From Blastocatellia bacterium (GTDB taxonomy: Bacteria > Acidobacteriota > Blastocatellia > Pyrinomonadales > Pyrinomonadaceae): a stretch of DNA of 12,331 nucleotides. The notes below the pieces were generated by a model. It saw only the letters and a program-made list of their open reading frames with translations. It did not search any database and had not been told where the DNA came from. This document shows, piece after piece, positions 7,905-12,331 of this stretch. Within the stretch, counting starts at the first letter, position 1, and every line of letters begins with the position of its first letter. A program made the translations under genes and the position numbers. The DNA lies in contig DNND01000044.1 of NCBI GenBank assembly GCA_003488005.1, positions 8,508 through 20,838 of the forward strand. Reading direction: 5' to 3'.

Positions 7905-8414
7905 TTATTGAGTTGGAAACACTCCGAACAGGGAAATAATGAAAGTGAGAACCAGATACGGCGCCATGTTGTCATGGGGTAGGTTGCCGCCCGTGCCCGT
8001 CACTGTATTTGCTCTCATGGTTGCGTTAATCGGCAACCCAGCGGTAGGAAGAAAATAAAGCTGGGAAGTCGAGGCAGCGAAAATATTGTTTGTCGGGATA
8101 TCCTGAGTGCCGACAGAAGTTGAAGCGATCACCGGATGGCTATGCGCCGGTATTTGCTGCACACTCAGGGCAACCGCCTCAACGCCATTCTTCTCGCCGA
8201 TTTGGGTCGTCGATCCCTGATGCACAGGAATGCGACCTTGCAAATCAGGCAGAGCGAAAGTGTTCTCACCATCTCCTCCGTACGTCGTACCGAGGAGGAC
8301 GAACAGTGCGTCATTCTCAGAGATTGGCACTAGCGCGCCGTTGCAAAGCGCCCAACCGGCCGGCGCAAAAGTCCCGCCGAACATTCTGATTTCGCCTATA
8401 TAAGGGTCACTCAT
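7905..8414 (-). CDS. Phage tail collar / MdpB-like protein, first gene of the operon
   Basis: A 169-residue tail-collar paralogue and the promoter-proximal gene of the three. Motifs in order are GEIRMFGGTFAPAGWALCNG (7-26), ISENDALFVLLGTTYGGDG (31-49), FALPDLQGRIP (53-63), the canonical IPAHSH segment (88-93), and a C-terminal LPHDNMAPYLVLTFIISL (145-162) ending FGVFPTQ. AAAGGA lies about 9 bases upstream of the ATG at 8414. The N-terminal 63 and C-terminal 30 residues match the two downstream paralogues closely, whereas residues about 65-140 do not, which fits a conserved fold with a variable exposed part. The upstream intergenic region is shared with a divergent DUF6916 gene. Confidence 0.9.
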   Translation of the reverse strand: MSDPYIGEIRMFGGTFAPAGWALCNGALVPISENDALFVLLGTTYGGDGENTFALPDLQGRIPVHQGSTTQIGEKNGVEAVALSVQQIPAHSHPVIASTSVGTQDIPTNNIFAASTSQLYFLPTAGLPINATMRANTVTGTGGNLPHDNMAPYLVLTFIISLFGVFPTQ

Positions 8415-8756
8415 TGGATTCGTTCCTTTCGACTATGTTGCACCACGCTTTTCTATGACTGCGATGAAAACGCTAATTGATTTTTTGCAAGAGAGGTAAA
8501 GAGTTTTCGTCTTGATGAATCCAATTATTTGAGCGCAAATACTGCCGAGGGCACCCGCCGAGCGTTTTCTTCCAGTCTTCCAATCCGCGAAGGCGTGGCA
8601 TTCTATACCTGTGCATTCCCACGTTCAAGAGAAATTTCACGATTCCATGAAAAAAGTCTTGTATGTTTTTTTCAACGCGAGTAAACTCCCCGTCCACCTT
8701 GCTGCTTTTGGTTTTTTTTAGAGACCTCAATCGCCATTCATTCAAGGAGAAAGCAA
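8415..8756. other. Divergent intergenic region between the collar operon and the DUF6916 gene
   Basis: This 342-base spacer is more AT-rich than its surroundings, with several T runs, and must hold promoters for both directions. On the plus strand TTGTAT, 17 bases, then TAAACT (near 8659-8687) is one weak candidate; no convincing minus-strand promoter was found. A minus-strand frame of 90 codons (8745-8473) exists but starts with TTG and lacks a Shine-Dalgarno sequence, so it is not called as a gene. No clear operator palindrome was seen. Confidence 0.4.
8744..8750 (+). promoter_or_regulatory. Ribosome binding site of the DUF6916 gene
   Basis: AAGGAGA with a 6-base spacer before the ATG at 8757 is a near-ideal Shine-Dalgarno sequence and fixes the start so that the twin-arginine motif lies at residues 5-6. 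Confidence 0.75.
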
Positions 8757-9194
8757 ATGGCCGTTAACAGAAGACAGTTTATCAAGACCGGGACTCTCGT
8801 TGCCGTAGCGGCGGGTATTCCGCTGAAAGTGGCGGCAGAAACATTCAATCAGCCGAATTCGAGTGCGAGCGTCTTGGCAGCGCCGGTTTCGCCGCTTCAT
8901 GGCGCGTCTTCGCATTTTGATATGGCCACTTTTGCCCAGCAATTGAATACGAACTTTCGCTTGAGCCATTCCGGCAAGACGGCGGTGGTGAAGTTGGTTG
9001 AAGTTAAGGATTGGAGAGATGATCCAGCGAAGAAGACAGGTAGAGAGTGCTTCTCCCTGGTTTTCTCGGGTCCCTCTTCACTGATACAAAATACTTACTC
9101 GGTAGATCACGGCACGCTCGGAAGTTTCTCATTACTGGTAGTACCTTCGGCAGAAGGAAAACGCTACGAAGCGCTCTTTAACCGTTTGCATTAA
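8757..9194 (+). CDS. Tat-exported DUF6916 family protein
   Basis: A 145-residue protein. The N-terminus NRRQFIKTGTL (residues 4-14) followed by a short hydrophobic stretch VAVAAGIPL and a VAAE cleavage-like site near 25-28 is a twin-arginine signal, so the product is expected to be folded in the cytoplasm and exported. After a low-complexity linker (about 29-55) the remainder fits my recollection of the DUF6916 pattern: FAQQLNTNFRL, VKLVEVKDW (78-86), ECFSLVFSGP (97-106), NTYSVDHGTLGSFSLLVVP (112-130) and a terminal RYEALFNRL (136-144). The molecular function of DUF6916 is unknown. It is divergent from the three collar genes, and from memory such proteins are often near tail-collar genes, so they may work together; this is inference. 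Confidence 0.85.
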   Translation: MAVNRRQFIKTGTLVAVAAGIPLKVAAETFNQPNSSASVLAAPVSPLHGASSHFDMATFAQQLNTNFRLSHSGKTAVVKLVEVKDWRDDPAKKTGRECFSLVFSGPSSLIQNTYSVDHGTLGSFSLLVVPSAEGKRYEALFNRLH

Positions 9195-9203
9195 CGACTC
9201 AAA

Positions 9204-9242
9204 CCCCGGCCATGTTTCTCGCGCGACCGGCCGGGTGTTTCT
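9204..9242 (+). terminator. Possible terminator after the DUF6916 gene
   Basis: CCCGGCC (9205-9211) can pair with GGCCGGG (9229-9235) around a 17-base loop, beginning 10 bases after the stop codon, and is followed by TGTTTCTC. The stem is strong, but the loop is long and the T tract is interrupted, so termination could be weak or the hairpin may only protect the 3' end. Confidence 0.45.
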
Positions 9243-9374
9243 CACTCAAGCACTTGCTGCTGGTGATAGCTCCACAATATTGCAGTGAAACCAGATCGCT
9301 GCTTAGCTACTAACCCCTTGGCGCCGACTTACGTCTGTCTGGTGCCAGCGACCACATCTAGCCGGGAGAACGTC

Positions 9375-12331
9375 ATGAATCGACTAGCCCAACGCACCTT
9401 CCAGATTTCAAGGTCTGCTGCTTTCCGTTTTGTACTCGGTTTCGCAATCCTGGGATGCCTGGTGGCCCTGCCATCCGCTTCATCTACCAAGATCAACCCG
9501 AAAATAAGCACGGACTTGCAGGCTTACGCAGCGGTAAACGCAGCCCCGCTTGCGCCGTTGGCCCTTAGCTTCACCGTCGATCGCAATGATGATAATCCGT
9601 CGGCAACCCTCTGCACCGTGGCGCCAAATGACTGCAGCTTGCGCGGCGCCATTATCGCAGCCAATGCCAACCTCGGGGCCGACACGATTATCTTTGATCC
9701 TGCGACCAACGGGACGCCGTTCACCCTGACCGCCGGACCTGCGGACAACGAGTTCGCCGGGACTGGCGCAACACAGGCCAGCGGCGATCTGGACATTGTC
9801 GATGACCTTACGATTACCGGAAACGGCGCCGCATTAACAGTCATTGATGGCAATAACCTTGATCGCATTATTGATGTCAACAATTTTAACGGCACTAATA
9901 CGAGTACGCGACGCGCGCTTACTGTAGTTATAGATGGAGTAACTCTGCGGAATGGAGACGCCAAGGCGGTCCAGGTCGATCCTGGTCCACCGGCACAATT
10001 CTTCAATCACAGCGGTGGCGCAATCAGGTTTGACGGCGTCCAGGCAGCCACAACTGTTAGAGGTTCGCTAACCGTCACGAACAGCATCATAACCACCAAC
10101 CGGGCGGCGGCTCAGGGTGGCGGTATTCAAGCAATAAATTGTTCACTTACTTTAAACAACGATCAGGTTTTGAATAATCAGGCTACTACCTCCAGCTCGG
10201 GAGGCGTTCTTTATAACGCCGCAACTACAGCCGGAGTCCGAACCTTAACGATAACCAACAGCACTATCTCAAATAACAGAGCATTGACCGCAGCCCTTGG
10301 CAGCGGCGGCGGCATAAACATCGCCGGTACTGCGACGGTTAACATTAACGGCAACACCATCGCCGGAAACCAGGCTGGAGCCAACGGCGGCGGCATCTTT
10401 GCCAATGTGAGCGCGACCACAGCCAAAACATATAGCAAGAACAAGATCACGGGCAATTCAGCCAACCAGGGTGGCGCAATTTTCAATACCAATGGTTCGC
10501 TCGCCCTTAATTACAATCTAATAGTAGGTAACAGCACCACTGCGTTGGTCAGCTCGAGCTTCCATTCCACGGCCGGCACCGTGACCGCCACTGACGATTG
10601 GTGGGGATGCAACCAGGGACCAAACAACCCTTCGTCGCTCTGCGACAAGATGACCGGCGCTGTCGAGCCGAATTATTTGGTTCTGCGCCACAACGCAACT
10701 CCGAACACAATTCTGGTAAACACCTCGGCGAGTTTGCAGGCGGACTTCTATACAGACAGCGCCGGCGCGGTGATTCTGCCGGTTAACCTCGTTGCGCTGG
10801 AAGGCCGGCCAATTGTTTTCAACAATGCCGTGCTCGGAACGATTTCAGGCGCTGACACGCAAATCTCAAATGGAAAAGCCAACGCCACCTATACGGCGGG
10901 TTCAACCGGGGGCACCGGCAGCGCCGACGCTACGGTCGACCATGCGACGGTAACGGCGTTCATTAACATTCAAGCAGCCGCAGCCGTGACCGTGAATCCG
11001 ACGGATCAGACTGCCTGCGAGGGCGGCAGCGTTACCTTTACGGCGGCATCCAGCGGCTTCCCGCCACCGACCGTTCAATGGCAGGTAAGTAGCGGGGGCG
11101 GTCCATTTACTGACATTCCTGGCGCCACTAGCAACACGTTGACATTCACAGCAAACATATCCCAGGACGGCAACAAGTATCGGGCCGTATTCACCAACGC
11201 AGGCGGCTCGGCTACCTCCAGCGCCGCGACGTTGACGGTAAACAGCGCGCCAACTGTTACGACGAATCCAACTGATGCAACTGTGTGCGCGGGCGCAATA
11301 GCAAGCTTCACAGCGGCGGCCAACGGTAAGCCTGCTCCTTCCGTGCAATGGCAGGTGAGCATCGGCGGTGGTCCATTCGCCAACCTCCCGGGTGAAACCA
11401 ACAACACGCTGAGCTTTACTGCTTCAGCAGCGCAAAACGGAAACAAGTATCGAGCGGTGTTCAGCAATACCTGTGGTAGCGCAAACACCACCGCCGCAAC
11501 CCTGACCGTTAACGGAGCTGCCAGTACCACTGACCCGGCTGACAAAACGGTTTGCCAGGGTGCGATGGCTTCGTTCTCAACAACGGCCAGCGGCACCGGT
11601 CCCTTCCACTACGCGTGGACACTCGATGGTTCAACGTATGATGGTGATAGCGCTTCGATCACAGTCGACACCACGTCGCTGAGTGTTGGCAATCACAGTG
11701 TCGTAGTGACCACGACCGGCGCGTGCGGCAGCTCTTCGCAAACCGCCACACTGACGGTCCAGGAGAACACTGCAACCAGCGACCCGGCTGACTCCACAGT
11801 TTGCCAGGGTGCAACCGCCAGCTTCTCGACGACGGCCAGCGGCACTGGTCCATTCCACTACGCGTGGACGTTGGACGGCTCGCCATTCAATGGTGACAGT
11901 TCATCGATTAACGTTCCCACTGGTTCGCTGAGCGTTGGCAGTCACTCAGTAACCGTGACCACCACTGGCGTGTGCGGCAGTGCTTCGCAGAGTGCGACTT
12001 TGACCGTACAAGCGAACACGACCACCACCGACCCAGCAGACGCAACTCTCTGTCAGGGCGCAACCGCCAGCTTCTCCACGACCGCCGGCGGCACGGGTCC
12101 GTTCAGTTATGCATGGACCATTGATGGCTCATCCTTTGGCGGTGACACCTCGACTATCAACGTCCCCACTGGTTCGTTAAGCGTGGGGTTTCATACTGTC
12201 ACAGTTACTACCAGCGGCGCCTGCGCGAGCGCTTCGCAAAGCGCAACGCTGACGGTCCAGGAGAATACGACGGCCACGACGCCAAACGATCAGACCGTTT
12301 GTCAGGGTGCAACTGCCGGCTTCTCAACGAC
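9375..12331 (+). CDS. Large exported CSLREA / beta-helix / Ig-like repeat protein, C-terminus outside window
   Basis: The frame is open from ATG 9375 to the right edge (985 codons seen). GGGAGAA lies 4 bases upstream. A basic start and hydrophobic segment at about residues 17-36 form a signal peptide. A CSLREA-family motif appears as CSLRGAIIAANAN (87-99), preceded by FTVDRNDDNP. A beta-helix with GGAIRF, GGGIQA, GGGINI, GGGIFA and GGAIFN turns spans about 210-375, closing with DDWWGCNQGP (407-416), a motif often seen at the end of such helices. A beta-rich region (about 430-535) follows. Then come at least six Ig-like repeats: two of about 90 residues with VQWQVS and GNKYRAVF, then copies of 83 residues with TVCQGATASFST, YAWTLDG and CGSASQSATLTV. 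Each 83-residue copy has a Cys pair. The likely destination is the cell surface or outside; the ligand is unknown. It could continue for many more repeats. Confidence 0.9.
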   Translation, partial: MNRLAQRTFQISRSAAFRFVLGFAILGCLVALPSASSTKINPKISTDLQAYAAVNAAPLAPLALSFTVDRNDDNPSATLCTVAPNDCSLRGAIIAANANLGADTIIFDPATNGTPFTLTAGPADNEFAGTGATQASGDLDIVDDLTITGNGAALTVIDGNNLDRIIDVNNFNGTNTSTRRALTVVIDGVTLRNGDAKAVQVDPGPPAQFFNHSGGAIRFDGVQAATTVRGSLTVTNSIITTNRAAAQGGGIQAINCSLTLNNDQVLNNQATTSSSGGVLYNAATTAGVRTLTITNSTISNNRALTAALGSGGGINIAGTATVNINGNTIAGNQAGANGGGIFANVSATTAKTYSKNKITGNSANQGGAIFNTNGSLALNYNLIVGNSTTALVSSSFHSTAGTVTATDDWWGCNQGPNNPSSLCDKMTGAVEPNYLVLRHNATPNTILVNTSASLQADFYTDSAGAVILPVNLVALEGRPIVFNNAVLGTISGADTQISNGKANATYTAGSTGGTGSADATVDHATVTAFINIQAAAAVTVNPTDQTACEGGSVTFTAASSGFPPPTVQWQVSSGGGPFTDIPGATSNTLTFTANISQDGNKYRAVFTNAGGSATSSAATLTVNSAPTVTTNPTDATVCAGAIASFTAAANGKPAPSVQWQVSIGGGPFANLPGETNNTLSFTASAAQNGNKYRAVFSNTCGSANTTAATLTVNGAASTTDPADKTVCQGAMASFSTTASGTGPFHYAWTLDGSTYDGDSASITVDTTSLSVGNHSVVVTTTGACGSSSQTATLTVQENTATSDPADSTVCQGATASFSTTASGTGPFHYAWTLDGSPFNGDSSSINVPTGSLSVGSHSVTVTTTGVCGSASQSATLTVQANTTTTDPADATLCQGATASFSTTAGGTGPFSYAWTIDGSSFGGDTSTINVPTGSLSVGFHTVTVTTSGACASASQSATLTVQENTTATTPNDQTVCQGATAGFST
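10980..11520 (+). repeat. Two ~90-residue Ig-like repeats
   Basis: The Asn-Pro anchors of these units lie at 10995 and 11265, a spacing of 270 bases, and the next unit begins 267 bases later. Each contains a Cys followed by a (V/S)(T/S)FTAA strand, a VQWQVS strand, GGGPF, a NTL(T/S)FTA segment and GNKYRAVF, the layout of bacterial Ig-like surface repeats. They are related to, but longer than, the following 83-residue units. Confidence 0.8.
11532..12331 (+). repeat. 249-nt tandem repeats encoding 83-residue Ig-like units
   Basis: Equivalent positions (the Asp or Thr before Pro of the (D/T)P(A/N)D motif) fall at 11532, 11781, 12030 and 12279, exactly 249 bases apart each time. Copies share long DNA stretches, for example around GGTGCAACCGCCAGCTTCTC and ACTGACGGTCCAGGAGAA, and the last copy is cut by the window edge. 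The exact period and high nucleotide similarity suggest recent unequal recombination or slippage, always in frame. Confidence 0.9.

Noticed and set aside
6787..8414. Prophage remnant
   Set aside because: Collar-domain genes alone do not show a prophage; no other phage gene, attachment site or tRNA target is visible, and each gene is intact with a good ribosome binding site.
9524..11886. Minus-strand open frames of 60-173 codons
   Set aside because: They are shadows of the plus-strand CSLREA/Ig-like gene, whose frame is continuous with signal peptide, motif and repeats.
11532..12331. Regular direct repeats that might suggest a CRISPR array or satellite
   Set aside because: The 249-base period is a whole number of codons and each unit encodes an Ig-like domain with no repeat-spacer pattern.

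Overview
The window looks like chromosomal DNA from a free-living Gram-negative bacterium, most likely an Acidobacteriota of the Blastocatellia type. That placement is an inference from gene content: very large secreted proteins combining FG-GAP-like, CSLREA, beta-helix, carboxypeptidase-regulatory-like and DUF4214 domains, moderately high GC, and MdpB-type tail-collar proteins beside a Tat-exported DUF6916 protein. No rRNA, tRNA, CRISPR array, insertion sequence, integrase or replication origin was seen.

Layout. (1) Positions 1-6485, minus strand: one uninterrupted reading frame, read by hand as at least 2161 codons and running off the left edge. From the N-terminus it encodes a signal peptide, an FG-GAP/VCBS-like region, a charged helix, a CSLREA motif, a GGGI-rich beta-helix, about eight 80-99-residue repeats, a CarboxypepD_reg-like module and a DUF4214 domain. 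It has a clear ribosome binding site and a plausible sigma70-type promoter. (2) Positions 6655-8414, minus strand: three consecutive paralogous phage-tail-collar (MdpB-like) genes, each with its own Shine-Dalgarno sequence, ending at a good rho-independent terminator. (3) Positions 8757-9194, plus strand: a divergent gene for a small Tat-signal DUF6916 protein, followed by a GC-rich hairpin. (4) Positions 9375-12331, plus strand: a second large exported protein, open at the right edge, with a CSLREA motif, a short beta-helix and at least six Ig-like repeats, the last four on an exact 249-nt period.

Functionally this is a cell-surface and secretion locus. Two giant repeat proteins flank a compact cassette of tail-collar proteins plus a Tat-exported partner. 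Nothing else phage-like is present (no capsid, sheath, baseplate, lysis or recombination gene), so the collar genes look like a resident bacterial cassette rather than a prophage piece. The cassette's role is unknown and is the most interesting item here. Most other open frames in the window are antisense shadows of the repeat-rich genes.
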